In this document: one piece after another, positions 8,806 through 15,950 of the stretch | Numbering within the stretch: position 1 is the stretch's first letter | Layout of the letters: the number at the start of each line of letters is the position of its first letter | Assembly: GCF_027497215.1 (NCBI RefSeq) | Contig: NZ_CP114904.1 | Coordinates: 3,928,001-3,992,000 of the forward strand | Direction: 5' to 3' | Length of the DNA stretch: 64,000 nucleotides | DNA from: Micromonospora sp. WMMD812 | GTDB lineage: Bacteria > Actinomycetota > Actinomycetes > Mycobacteriales > Micromonosporaceae | The notes under the pieces: generated by a model | What the model saw: only the letters and a program-made list of their open reading frames with translations | What the model was told of the DNA's origin: nothing | Databases searched by the model: none | Program-made: the position numbers and the translations under genes

Positions 8806-8820
8806 GGGATCGCTCCCCTC

Positions 8821-8877
8821 AGATGGATGTCACTTGCCATCTATCGTAGCACTGTTTAGATTGTTGACGACATCTAA
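8821..8877. promoter_or_regulatory. Two 22-bp palindromes in the tetR/membrane protein divergent promoter
   Basis: AGATGG-N10-CCATCT occupies 8821-8842 and TTAGAT-N10-ATCTAA occupies 8856-8877. Both have six-base arms and ten-base spacers and share AGAT/ATCT half-sites; their centres are 35 bases apart. The stretch is the most A/T-rich of the neighbourhood. They are the expected operators of the adjacent TetR protein. The first lies close to the tetR start (8805), the second 24 bases before the ATG at 8901. Confidence 0.65.
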
Positions 8878-8900
8878 TTGCCGAGAGCAGTGGAGAACCT

Positions 8901-9947
8901 ATGACCTCGCCGCCCGAGCCCACCGAGCCCTCGACGCCGGCGGCGTCCGCGCCACCTGCGCCGTCCGGACCGTCCGCCCGACGGACGGTGCCGGTGCGGG
9001 CCTGGCTGCAACCAGCGATCATCGGACTGGTCGTGGTATCAGCCTTTATCGGCCTTTATGTGGGCCTTCAGCGCAATCCACAGCCGCAGGCCGTGCCAGT
9101 GGCCGTGGCCGGGCAGCAGCTCGCCACGAACGTCCAGCAGACGCTCGGCGACCGAGTCGACGTACACCAGGCAGCCGACACCGCGTCGGCGCGCCGGGCG
9201 GTCGTCCACCGTGACACCGTCGCGGCCCTCAGCCCCGACAGTGACGGCGGGCTACGGCTGGACGTGGCCGGAGCCAACGGCCTGTCCACCACCAACGCCG
9301 TCACCGGCCTCGCCGCCACCTATGCGAACCAGGCGGGTCAGCACCTGCGGACCGAGGACATCGTCCCGCTGGCCAAGTACGACAGTCGCGGACTATCCGG
9401 CTTCTATGTGGCGTTCGGTGTGACTCTCGCCGGGTTCGTTCTCGGCCAGGCCACCCTCGGCCTCGGCCACGTGCTGCCCCTGCGCCACCGGTTCCGGCTG
9501 ATCTGGGGCTTCGCGGCAGCCTGCGGCATCGTCGCGGCCGCCATCGCCGGCCCCGTCCTGGGAGCCCTACCGGCACCCTTCCTGCCCCTGGCGGGTGCTC
9601 TCGCGCTGCTGGCCGCCGCGACAGCGTTCGCCACCAAGCTGCTTGGCACCTGGCTGGGCCCGATCGGCATCCCGGTGGCCACCCTGCTGCTCCTCACCAT
9701 CGGCAACTCGACCAGCGGCGCCACCATCGGCGTCGTCCTGCTGCCCGCTCCGGCCCGCATTGTCTCGGGGCTGCTTCCGCCCGGCGCCGCCATTCGGGCC
9801 GTCACCGACCTCAGCTACTTCAGCGGCGCCCACGTCGCCGGCCCGCTGATCACCCTCGCGTTGTGGGCCGCGCTCGGTGCGCTGCTGGTGGGCCTGCTGG
9901 CCCGACGGGTCGCCAACCGGGCCCGCCAGGTCGCCACCCAGGGCTGA
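8901..9947 (+). CDS. ABC-2/YhgE-like integral membrane protein
   Basis: The 348-residue protein has a Pro/Ala-rich cytoplasmic N-terminus and a first membrane helix near residues 38-58. An extracytoplasmic domain of about 110 residues follows (VPVAVAGQQLATNVQQTL, RRAVVHRDTVAAL), then about six membrane helices. This is the topology of ABC-2 type permease-like and YhgE/Pip proteins, often drug-efflux or envelope proteins. No ATPase is adjacent. The gene is divergent from tetR and followed after 92 bases by an NmrA-type reductase gene, so the three probably form one regulon. A transported compound cannot be named. Confidence 0.75.
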   Translation: MTSPPEPTEPSTPAASAPPAPSGPSARRTVPVRAWLQPAIIGLVVVSAFIGLYVGLQRNPQPQAVPVAVAGQQLATNVQQTLGDRVDVHQAADTASARRAVVHRDTVAALSPDSDGGLRLDVAGANGLSTTNAVTGLAATYANQAGQHLRTEDIVPLAKYDSRGLSGFYVAFGVTLAGFVLGQATLGLGHVLPLRHRFRLIWGFAAACGIVAAAIAGPVLGALPAPFLPLAGALALLAAATAFATKLLGTWLGPIGIPVATLLLLTIGNSTSGATIGVVLLPAPARIVSGLLPPGAAIRAVTDLSYFSGAHVAGPLITLALWAALGALLVGLLARRVANRARQVATQG

Positions 9948-10039
9948 GCGCTCGCCGCCCACCGTCGCGAAAAGCGCCTTACTGACCGTTCTGACCACAC
10001 CGCCACTCAGATATCCCATCACTCCAAGGAGATCGACCG

Positions 10040-10942
10040 ATGGTTGCCAGCAACCTTGTTCTCATCCCCGGTGCCAGCGGTGTGGGCCGCACTGTCTTCG
10101 AAAATTTGCGTGCTCACGAGGTGCCCGTGCGTTTCATGGTCCGTCGCGAGGACGAGCGTGCGGCTGAGCTGCGGGCGCTCGGCGCGGAGGTCGTCATCGG
10201 TGACCTGACCCGGCCCGAGACCGTAGCGGCGGCGCTGCAGGGCGTCACGCGGATGTACTTCGCGATGGCCGTGTCGCCGGACCACCTGCTGGCGGCGACT
10301 GTGGCGGCCTCCGTCGCGAAGGAGTACGGGCAACTGGAGGCCCTGGTCGACCTGTCGCAGATGACGGTGTCGCAGATGACCGCCACCAGCACCGAGGAGT
10401 CGCACCAGCAGCGGCTGCACTGGCTGGCGGAGCAGGTGCTGAACTGGTCCGGCCTGCCCGTGGTGCACATCCGGCCGACCGCGTTCCTGGACACTCCCCT
10501 GTTCACCACGATGGCGGCGCGGTCGATTCGAGAGAACGGCACGATCGCGCTGCCGTTCGGCACCGGACGCACCTCGCCGGTCGCCGTGGACGATGTCGCA
10601 CGGGTCGTCGCCACCGTGCTCCGCGACCCGGCTCCGCACATCGGACAGGTCTACGAGCTGACCGGGCCGCGGTCGGTCGACATGACGGAGTTGGCCGCGG
10701 CCTTCTCCCGGGCGCTGGATCGTCCGGTGACCTATGTGGACCTAGCGCTGGACCGGTGGCAGGCCCAACTGCCGAAGCTGGGAATGCCGCCGCACCTCGA
10801 ACAGCACGTCGCCACCATGGCCCGGCTGCACCGGGAGAACCGTTACGACCGCACGACCGACGGCGTCGAGCGCGTGACGGGCACCCCGCCCCAGTCGATC
10901 GAGGCGTTCGTGGCCGCCCACAAGGACCTCTACCTGGGCTGA
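10040..10942 (+). CDS. NmrA/SDR-a family NAD(P)-binding oxidoreductase
   Basis: The atypical short-chain dehydrogenase of 300 residues starts with the nucleotide-binding turn LIPGASGVGRTVFENL (about residues 7-22), followed by FMVRREDERAAEL and a GDLTRPETVAAAL acidic turn. It lacks the classical YxxxK pair, as usual for NmrA-like and quinone-reductase-2-like members, which sense or reduce NAD(P)-linked substrates. The C-terminus (FVAAHKDLYLG) is typical of the group. CAAGGAG precedes the ATG. It probably lies in the transcript begun at the tetR-controlled promoter, suggesting a role in handling a reactive compound. Confidence 0.85.
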   Translation: MVASNLVLIPGASGVGRTVFENLRAHEVPVRFMVRREDERAAELRALGAEVVIGDLTRPETVAAALQGVTRMYFAMAVSPDHLLAATVAASVAKEYGQLEALVDLSQMTVSQMTATSTEESHQQRLHWLAEQVLNWSGLPVVHIRPTAFLDTPLFTTMAARSIRENGTIALPFGTGRTSPVAVDDVARVVATVLRDPAPHIGQVYELTGPRSVDMTELAAAFSRALDRPVTYVDLALDRWQAQLPKLGMPPHLEQHVATMARLHRENRYDRTTDGVERVTGTPPQSIEAFVAAHKDLYLG

Positions 10943-10960
10943 CCCGTCCCGGGCCAACGC

Positions 10961-10991
10961 CGGCCCCAGTGCGACCACTGTCGCGGGGCCG
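10961..10991 (+). terminator. Hairpin downstream of the NmrA-type gene
   Basis: CGGCCCC (10961-10967) pairs with GGGGCCG (10985-10991), and inside it AGTG pairs with CACT. It begins 19 bases after the stop codon of the NmrA-type gene. No U-run follows. Confidence 0.45.
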
Positions 10992-11023
10992 CTGCCGCTT
11001 CAGCGCTGGACTTCACTGCCGAA

Positions 11024-11114
11024 CAAGATCGAAAAAGGCCGTCTCCCACACGGGAAACGGCCTTTGAACTGGGTGGAGCTGAGGGATTTGAACCCCTGAC
11101 CCCTCGATGCGAAC
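11024..11114 (-). repeat. Distal att copy: truncated tRNA-Ala 3' part with terminator
   Basis: This repeats 12566-12659 in the same orientation. It contains the anticodon loop side (TTCGCAT), the T-arm, the acceptor 3' strand CAGCTCCA and the trailing terminator hairpin AAAGGCCG/CGGCCTTT (11034-11041 with 11058-11065). Single-base losses in the T-stem and variable region and one in the terminator loop separate it from the intact copy. With no 5' half it cannot make a tRNA. It marks the far attachment site of the element. Confidence 0.8.
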
Positions 11115-11221
11115 TGACGGCGGGTTGAATGAGGTTCGGTGCGAGGTCAGGCAGCCCGGTGGCTGTCCTCGCGGTCGGGCTCGGCCCAGTTGGCTGCTGT
11201 ACTTTGGTGCTGGCAGTCGAT

Positions 11222-11420
11222 CTGGACTCCCAGGTACGGTCCAGCATCCGCCGGGCCAGGGTGATCTTCCTGGCGAACCGGACCGTGGGCGGCGCGCCGG
11301 CGGCCGCACACCGGGCCGCATCGTTGGTCCAGCCGTGCGGCAGGTAGATCTCCCGATCGATCAGGGCGTACCCACGGACAGAGGCGTAGGCCAGAAACAC
11401 CGCCACCTGCACAGAGGGAG
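11222..11420 (-). pseudogene. IS701-type DDE transposase fragment
   Basis: Reading the minus strand gives about 65 residues matching the central part of IS701-family transposases: VFLAYASVRGYALIDREIYLP followed by HGWTNDAARCAAAG and RRMLDRTW. In intact members this segment precedes the final catalytic Glu region. Flanking sequence on both sides shows no further transposase homology, and no terminal inverted repeats are visible, so this is a decayed internal piece. It lies inside the tRNA-Ala element. Confidence 0.7.
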
Positions 11421-11513
11421 ATGCGTTCGCTGGTTCTCTACGGGGGTCAGCGTCCTTGCCGTGTCGCCCGCTGGTGCCAACGTGGGTGTTCGCCGAATCG
11501 GACTTCGGCAACC

Positions 11514-11810
11514 TCACGAGGGCTGTATTGAGCCAGCGACGATCTCTTGCAGCGCTTGGACGTGGGCGCGGTAGGCCTTCTTGCCTTCTTTCGTCAGTGT
11601 CAACCAGATGCGCCGGGAGTCGCGATGGGAGCGTTCTTGGTTGACATATCCCGCGTCGACAAGCGCTGCGACCTGCTTGCTGAGCGCGGAACGGCTCAAG
11701 CCGACGGTGTCCTTGATGACGGACATCTCCACGGGCGTACCGGTGTCGAGCATGGCGCAAATCTTCAGCCGGTGCGTTGGGTGGATGACCGGGTCCAGCT
11801 GTCCGGTCAT
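11514..11810 (-). CDS. Small winged-helix transcriptional regulator (MarR/HTH_34 type)
   Basis: The 98-residue product is a compact winged helix: HPTHRLKICAMLDTG as the first helix, SVIKDTVGLSRSALSKQVAALVDAGYV as the helix-turn-helix and RRIWLTLTKEGKKAYRAHV as wing plus C-terminal helix. This is the single-domain type that often controls a linked membrane protein. Its ATG overlaps the stop of the upstream membrane protein gene (ATGA, 11807-11810), so the pair is one operon. Repeats before the operon (12242-12278) are likely its operator. It is cargo of the decayed element but appears intact. Confidence 0.8.
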   Translation of the reverse strand: MTGQLDPVIHPTHRLKICAMLDTGTPVEMSVIKDTVGLSRSALSKQVAALVDAGYVNQERSHRDSRRIWLTLTKEGKKAYRAHVQALQEIVAGSIQPS

Positions 11811-12238
11811 CGGTGTGTGCTCCGGTAGTGCAGCACCGAACCGAGGCTGTAGCTGATCGCCGCCCCGGCGACGCACACGATGATGGCCCATTCCAGGTCC
11901 GCGGCGCGCGCGAACAACGACACGATCACGAACGCCCCGGATAGGGCGGCGAGGATGCGGAAGCCACGGCTGGTCGGAACCGCGAACGGCGTGCCCATCA
12001 GGTGACCGGCCCAGTAGTTGAGCGCAGCTAGGGCAACGCCAAGTACGAGCACGACGAACGCAGCGAGCATCGAGGACTCCACGAGCCCCGTCAGCGCCAG
12101 TCCACCCAGGACCAGAGCGTTGGCCGGGTACAGCCAGAGGGGCCATGGACGATCTCGAACTGCGCGCTGCGCATCGGCGACGGCTTTGAGTCCGGCGGAT
12201 GCCTCGTGTGGATCGGAATTCGGATCGATAGTTTCCAT
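11807..12238 (-). CDS. Membrane protein partner of the winged-helix regulator
   Basis: The 143-residue protein has a charged cytoplasmic N-terminus (DPHEASAGLKAVADAQRAVRD) and four hydrophobic helices: LYPANALVLGGLALTGL, MLAAFVVLVLGVALAAL, FRILAALSGAFVIVSLF and WAIIVCVAGAAISYSLG. Small membrane proteins of this type paired with a single-domain winged-helix gene are frequent in actinobacteria, but their role is unknown to me. The start is ATG 12238 (METIDPNSD); the frame runs further upstream into the A/T-rich promoter repeats. It is the first gene of a two-gene operon. Confidence 0.7.
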   Translation of the reverse strand: METIDPNSDPHEASAGLKAVADAQRAVRDRPWPLWLYPANALVLGGLALTGLVESSMLAAFVVLVLGVALAALNYWAGHLMGTPFAVPTSRGFRILAALSGAFVIVSLFARAADLEWAIIVCVAGAAISYSLGSVLHYRSTHR

Positions 12239-12241
12239 GCC

Positions 12242-12278
12242 GGCAACTATATGAGACAGTTTCCGGCCTGGCAACTAT
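12242..12278 (-). promoter_or_regulatory. Direct repeat in the cargo operon promoter
   Basis: GGCAACTAT occurs at 12242-12250 and again at 12270-12278, 28 bases apart, in an A/T-rich stretch immediately upstream of the membrane protein ATG (12238). On the minus strand the units read ATAGTTGCC. They may bind the winged-helix regulator encoded second in the operon and overlap the -10 region. Confidence 0.5.
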
Positions 12279-12306
12279 TTGCAGGATGAGGCGCCGTAAC
12301 CGCGGC

Positions 12307-12556
12307 CCCGGTCGGCGCCCCAGCTTTCACCGGGAGTTCGAGACCCGCTGCCGCAAGGCCGGCGTCCGGGAAGATCTCTGTGCACACCACCCGGCGCACC
12401 TGCGCCACCCTTCCGGTGGCGCTCGACGCCCACCGCCGGGTCATGATGCGGATTCTGCGGCACAGCCAGATCGCCGTGACCATGAACATCTACGCCCAGG
12501 TCACCTCGGAGGCGACCGAGACGGCCCTCACCCGGCTCGGCGAGCGGTTCCTGTGA
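12307..12556 (+). pseudogene. Tyrosine recombinase (integrase) C-terminal remnant, frameshifted
   Basis: Two frames together give the C-terminal catalytic end of a tyrosine site-specific recombinase. The first reads SFHREFETRCRKAGVR, and after about 12370 the second reads KISVHTTRRTCATLPVALD, then MMRILRHSQIAVTMNIYAQV and RLGERFL to the TGA at 12554-12556. The HxxR (HTTR), second His (RHSQ) and catalytic Tyr (NIY) are still visible. One extra G at about 12370 causes the shift, and the N-terminal two thirds are missing. It ends nine bases before the att copy that runs into the tRNA-Ala gene, the normal place for an integrase. Confidence 0.85.
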
Positions 12557-12565
12557 GCTGCCGTA

Positions 12566-12659
12566 CAAGATCGGAAAAGGCCGCCTCCCACCACGGGAAA
12601 CGGCCTTTGAACTGGGTGGAGCTGAGGGGATTTGAACCCCTGACCCCCTCGATGCGAAC
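12566..12659 (-). repeat. Proximal att copy overlapping the tRNA-Ala 3' part
   Basis: This is the intact counterpart of 11024-11114. It covers the tRNA from the anticodon loop to the 3' end plus the trailing terminator. Comparison shows at least three one-base gaps and a few substitutions between the copies. Confidence 0.8.
12576..12608 (-). terminator. Rho-independent terminator of tRNA-Ala
   Basis: On the minus strand AAAGGCCG pairs with CGGCCTTT (12601-12608 with 12576-12583) around a 17-nt loop and is followed by TTTTCC. It begins nine bases after the tRNA 3' end. This is one of the few hairpins in the window with a U-tract. Confidence 0.8.
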
Positions 12660-12690
12660 GAGGTGCGCTACCGGTCTGCGCCACAGCCCC
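12617..12690 (-). tRNA. tRNA-Ala (anticodon CGC)
   Basis: The minus strand gives a full 74-nt cloverleaf. The acceptor stem GGGGCTG pairs with CAGCTCC and contains the G3-U70 pair that identifies alanine tRNAs. The D-arm is GCGC...GCGC, the anticodon stem CCTCG/CGAGG carries loop TTCGCAT with anticodon CGC, and the T-arm holds GGTTCAAAT. The discriminator is A, and CCA is not encoded (CCC follows). It decodes GCG, a frequent codon in this genome. Its 3' half is the attachment site of the adjoining element. Confidence 0.95.
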
Positions 12691-12805
12691 TCCGCCGGCG
12701 AACCGGCTTCGGTCCCACCCGGCTGACACCGGGCGGGCCGGCGACAAGGCTAACAGGTTCGGCACCCGGGAGGCGAATCACCCCCGCCCGCCACGCCGCC
12801 CCTGC

Positions 12806-12876
12806 CGATCATGCAGTTGTGGTGCCTCACAAATCGCACAAACCTTCTAATAACCGGCACCACAACTGCATGATCG
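12806..12876. repeat. Long inverted repeat, REP/MITE-like
   Basis: Arms 12806-12826 and 12856-12876 are perfect 21-bp inverted copies (starting CGATCATGCAGTTG and ending CAACTGCATGATCG) around a 29-nt A/T-richer loop. The element sits in the gap between tRNA-Ala and glpR with no gene in it. The long perfect stem, short length and intergenic position suit a dispersed palindromic element. As a transcript it could also act as a bidirectional terminator. Confidence 0.65.
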
Positions 12877-12914
12877 ACGCTGTGGAGGGGCGCGCGAGTG
12901 GGGGGGCCGGGGGG

Positions 12915-13703
12915 TTAGGCCAGGTGGGAATTGCGGGCGGACTGGTAGGGGCGGCCGCGGAGGCCGCCCGCGCGCCGGTAGGAGACCGAGCCGCCATTCG
13001 CCGCCGCGGGCAGGTCGGCCGGCCGATCCAGACCCATCGCGGCCCGGCGTACCACCTCGCGCTGGGCCGCCAAGCGGCGCTGCGCCTCCCGGCGGGCCGC
13101 CGCCCGGCGGGCCTGCTCCCGACGCACCTCCGCCTGCCGGGCGGCCAGCCAGGCCGCCTCGCGGGCCCGCGCCCGCCGCCGCCGCTGGTCGGCGATCGCC
13201 CGCTGTCGCAGGTGTACGACGTACGCGACGAGCAGCGTGCCGGTGACGGAGACGCTGATCCAGAAGCCGGGGCTGACGACGATCACGCCGATCAGTTCGA
13301 CGACGTTGAGCAGCAGCAGTGCGGCGAGCACCCGACGGCGCCGGTAGACGGCCGGCGTGTGCGCCCGGCGGGGCGGCGGCCGGCGGCGGGCCCGGTGGGG
13401 CGCGGGCGGCACGGCGCTCAGCCGGCCCGAACGGCGAGCCGCGGCGGGTGGGCCGGACACCGGCGCACTCAGACCGCCCGTAACGGGATCCTCACTGAGC
13501 GTGACTACCAGGGAGCGGGGCGGGTGCACTGGCCGCCGTCCCGGCACAGTACGGCGGCGGCGCTGGCGCTGGAGCACCCGCGCCGTCGACTGCGCCCGCT
13601 CCGCCACCAGCCGCTCGGTGGCGTCGTACCGGCGAACCAGCGCCGGAGCGAGGGCGAGCAGGCCGGCGGCGGCGAGGACGGCGAGGAGCACCGAGGTCGG
13701 CAC
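12915..13703 (-). CDS. glpR: Glp receptor GlpR / divisome membrane protein SepX
   Basis: The 262-residue membrane protein has one N-terminal helix (SVLLAVLAAAGLLALAPAL), a long Arg/Pro-rich cytoplasmic stretch, two adjacent helices (LAALLLLNVVELIGVIVV and FWISVSVTGTLLVAYVVHL) and a basic coiled-coil tail rich in RRxARxREAA repeats. This matches the actinobacterial GlpR/SepX family. In Corynebacterium it is the membrane receptor of the gephyrin-like Glp, and in Streptomyces (SepX) it supports FtsZ assembly and division. The glp gene is two genes upstream, which supports the call. GGGAGGGG ahead of GTG 13703 decides the start; GTG 13721 is weaker. Confidence 0.85.
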   Translation of the reverse strand: MPTSVLLAVLAAAGLLALAPALVRRYDATERLVAERAQSTARVLQRQRRRRTVPGRRPVHPPRSLVVTLSEDPVTGGLSAPVSGPPAAARRSGRLSAVPPAPHRARRRPPPRRAHTPAVYRRRRVLAALLLLNVVELIGVIVVSPGFWISVSVTGTLLVAYVVHLRQRAIADQRRRRARAREAAWLAARQAEVRREQARRAAARREAQRRLAAQREVVRRAAMGLDRPADLPAAANGGSVSYRRAGGLRGRPYQSARNSHLA

Positions 13704-13886
13704 CCTCACCCCTCCCGTCACCGAATTCGGAGCAACCGCCGCCCGGCCGCAGGATCTTTCGCCGACCGGCGTCGGCCGCGTGGATCGTACGGCGATGCAG
13801 CGCTTGCCACAGCTTGCAGTTACTTGAGGTTACGGGCGACTGTCCGTGATGCCCGTACGGCGCGCCGATCCCGTGCGTGGGACGGT

Positions 13887-14537
13887 TCACCTCGCCGCGG
13901 CACGTACCCGGTGCCAGCGGGCCAACAGTCCGCCCTCGGCGGCGACCTCCTCGCTGGTCATCGCGTATCCGATGTGGTCCCGCCACGCACCGTCGATGTG
14001 CATGTAGCGCACGTGGTACGACTCCTCGCGGAACCCGAGCTTCTCCACCACCCGGCGGGACGGCCGGTTCTCCGGCCGGATGTTGACCTCCACCCGGTGC
14101 AGCCCGCCCGGGCCGAAGGCGTGGTCCACGGCGAGCGCCAGCGCGGTCGGGATCACGCCGCGCCCGGCCACCCGGTGGTCCACCCAGTAACCCACGTATC
14201 CGGAGCAGAACGCCCGCCGGACGATGCTGCCGACGTTGAGGTGCCCGACCACGCGCTCCTGCCCGTTCTCGCGCAGGCAGACCGCGAACGGCATCCCCTC
14301 GCCGGTACGCGCCGAGCGGCGCTGGTCCCGGTGCACCCAGCGGAACGCGGCCGGGGAGTTCAGCTCGTCCCAGTCGCCGGGCAGCGACGCCTCCCACGGG
14401 GCCAGCCAGCTCTGGTTCGCCCGCCGCACCTCCGACCAGGCGGCCGCGTCCGAACGCCGGTACGGCCGCAGCACCACCGGACCGTCCACGAGGACGGCGG
14501 GCCAGCCGGGCGGTCGTCCGGTTCCGAAGAGGCTCAC
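13887..14537 (-). CDS. RimJ/RimL-type GNAT N-acetyltransferase
   Basis: The 216-residue acetyltransferase belongs to the group that includes ribosomal-protein alanine acetyltransferases. It opens VLRPYRRSDAAAW. Motif A is seen in YWVDHRVAGRGVIPTALAL, and VEVNIRPENRPSRRVVEKLGF is the conserved C-terminal signature (Asn/Ser after the arginine, then the lysine-leucine-glycine-phenylalanine turn). It lies between glp and glpR, the usual position of a rimJ-like gene in actinobacterial galU-glp clusters. The start is a GTG at 14537 after a 129-base gap from glp. Confidence 0.88.
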   Translation of the reverse strand: MSLFGTGRPPGWPAVLVDGPVVLRPYRRSDAAAWSEVRRANQSWLAPWEASLPGDWDELNSPAAFRWVHRDQRRSARTGEGMPFAVCLRENGQERVVGHLNVGSIVRRAFCSGYVGYWVDHRVAGRGVIPTALALAVDHAFGPGGLHRVEVNIRPENRPSRRVVEKLGFREESYHVRYMHIDGAWRDHIGYAMTSEEVAAEGGLLARWHRVRAAAR

Positions 14538-14666
14538 GGGCGGGACCCTACGCCCGCGACCGCGGATCTCGCGAGCACGGACCGAGCGTCCCCGGTCGCT
14601 GCCCGCCGGGTTCGCGCACCCGACGGCCCGGCCCTCCGTGGACGGCGGCGGGGCTCGCGGGTCCGG

Positions 14667-15950
14667 TCATCGTCGGCGGTCCAGCAGCAGGACGTCCACC
14701 GTGGACCCGGCGGCGGCCGTGGTGACCCGCTCGCCGAGCACGAGCAGGCCGTTGGCCTCGGCCAGCCCGGAGAGGGTGAACGGCCCGCCACTCAGCGGCT
14801 GGACGGTGTAGCCGCCACCGCGTCGCTCGGCCACGTGGGCGGGGCGGAACTCGCGCAGTCCACCGGGCGACGACACGGTCTCCAACAGGTGTGCCCGGAC
14901 GCTGGGCCGGAACACCGGCTCGGCTCCGGCCAGCAGTTGGATCGCCGGCCGGGCCAGCACCTCGAAGCCGATGAGGGCCGCACCGGGGTCGCCGGGCAGG
15001 CAGACGACCGGCACCTCCTCGGCCCCGACGGTGCCGAACCCGAGCGCGGTGCCCGGGTAGAGCGCCACGTCGGTGAAGGCCACCGGCCCGGCCCGGCCGC
15101 CCTCCCGACGGGAGAGGATCCGCCGGACCATGTCGCCGGGGCCGGTACCGGTGCCACCGGTGGTGATGATGAGGTCGGCGCGCAGGGTCTGGTCCTCCAG
15201 CAGCCCGCGCAGCCCCTCCGGGTCGTCGTCGCAGATCCCGACCCGGTACGCCAGCGCGCCCGCCTCGACGGCGGCCGCGGTCAGCGCGTGCGAGTTCGCG
15301 TCCACCACCTGGCCGGGCTGGCTCCCCCGGCCCACGTCGACGAGCTCGTCGCCGGTGGCCACGATGACCACCCGCGGGCTGGGCCGCACCACCACGTGCC
15401 CGATACCGGTGGCGGCGAAGACCGCGACCAGCGCCGGGGAGACGTACGTGCCGGCGCGGGCCAGCACGGTGCCGGCGGGCACCTCCTCGCCGGCCCGGCG
15501 GAGGCCGTACCCCCGCTTGGGGGTGCGGTAGATCTCCACCGCGGCCATGCCCTGGTCGGTCCACTCCACCGGGACCACCACGTCCGCGGCGACCGGGAGC
15601 GGCGCCCCCGCGGCGACCGAGAAGCACGAGCCGGGGGTGAGCCGGACCGGTCGCCAGCTCGCCGCGCCGAGGTCACCGACCACATTGAGGCGTACGGCCC
15701 GCCCGCCGGCGGCCCGGCCCGCGCCGGAGATGTCCTCCCAGCGGGCCGCGTACCCGTCCACCGCCGCCTGGTCGAACGCCGGGAAGGCGTGCGGCGCGAC
15801 GACGTCCTCGGCGAGGACGTTGCCGTACGCCTGGGTGAGGTCGAGGTCGAGCGGAGGCAGCGCGCGTAACCTGCGCAGCACGCTGCCCAGGTAGTCGGCG
15901 AGCGGCGTCAACTCGTTCGCGGCCGCCTCGGCGTCGGCCGTCGCGGTCAT
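14667..15950 (-). CDS. glp: Gephyrin-like molybdotransferase Glp (MoeA family)
   Basis: The 427-residue protein has the MoeA domain order: domains I and II with ALPPLDLDLTQAYGNVLAEDV and AFPAFDQAAVDGYA, the MoCF-like domain III with IVATGDELVDVG, DANSHAL and TTGGTGTGPGDM, and a C-terminal beta domain IV. The usual SGGVSVGDYD loop is altered to GGTGTGPGD, and the Ser of the PxFDxSxxDGYA motif is Ala. In Corynebacterium the orthologous Glp binds the FtsZ tail and GlpR and guides division; that role fits the adjacent glpR better than pure cofactor synthesis. Its ATG overlaps the galU stop (ATGA, 15947-15950). Confidence 0.9.
   Translation of the reverse strand: MTATADAEAAANELTPLADYLGSVLRRLRALPPLDLDLTQAYGNVLAEDVVAPHAFPAFDQAAVDGYAARWEDISGAGRAAGGRAVRLNVVGDLGAASWRPVRLTPGSCFSVAAGAPLPVAADVVVPVEWTDQGMAAVEIYRTPKRGYGLRRAGEEVPAGTVLARAGTYVSPALVAVFAATGIGHVVVRPSPRVVIVATGDELVDVGRGSQPGQVVDANSHALTAAAVEAGALAYRVGICDDDPEGLRGLLEDQTLRADLIITTGGTGTGPGDMVRRILSRREGGRAGPVAFTDVALYPGTALGFGTVGAEEVPVVCLPGDPGAALIGFEVLARPAIQLLAGAEPVFRPSVRAHLLETVSSPGGLREFRPAHVAERRGGGYTVQPLSGGPFTLSGLAEANGLLVLGERVTTAAAGSTVDVLLLDRRR

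Larger units (their letters stand above)
11024..12659. mobile_element. Degenerate integrative element in the 3' end of tRNA-Ala
   Basis: Two direct copies of a 91-94 bp sequence (tRNA-Ala 3' part plus its terminator) bound this 1.6-kb segment. The copy at 12566-12659 belongs to the complete tRNA gene; the copy at 11024-11114 stops just past the anticodon and lacks the 5' half. The end of a tyrosine-recombinase gene lies directly against the tRNA-side copy, as in AICEs and prophages that use tRNA 3' ends. Between them are an IS701-type transposase fragment and a regulator/membrane-protein gene pair. The integrase is truncated and frameshifted and the copies have drifted by at least three one-base indels, so the element should be fixed. 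Confidence 0.8.

Noticed and set aside
11049..11114. A second tRNA-Ala gene
   Set aside because: Only the 3' half is present, with indels in the T-arm; it is an attachment-site copy.
12663..15869. A 1068-codon plus-strand frame across glpR, the GNAT gene and glp
   Set aside because: It is antisense to three genes with clear families; its product is Arg/Ala/Gly/Pro-rich with no domain, a normal shadow in high-GC DNA.
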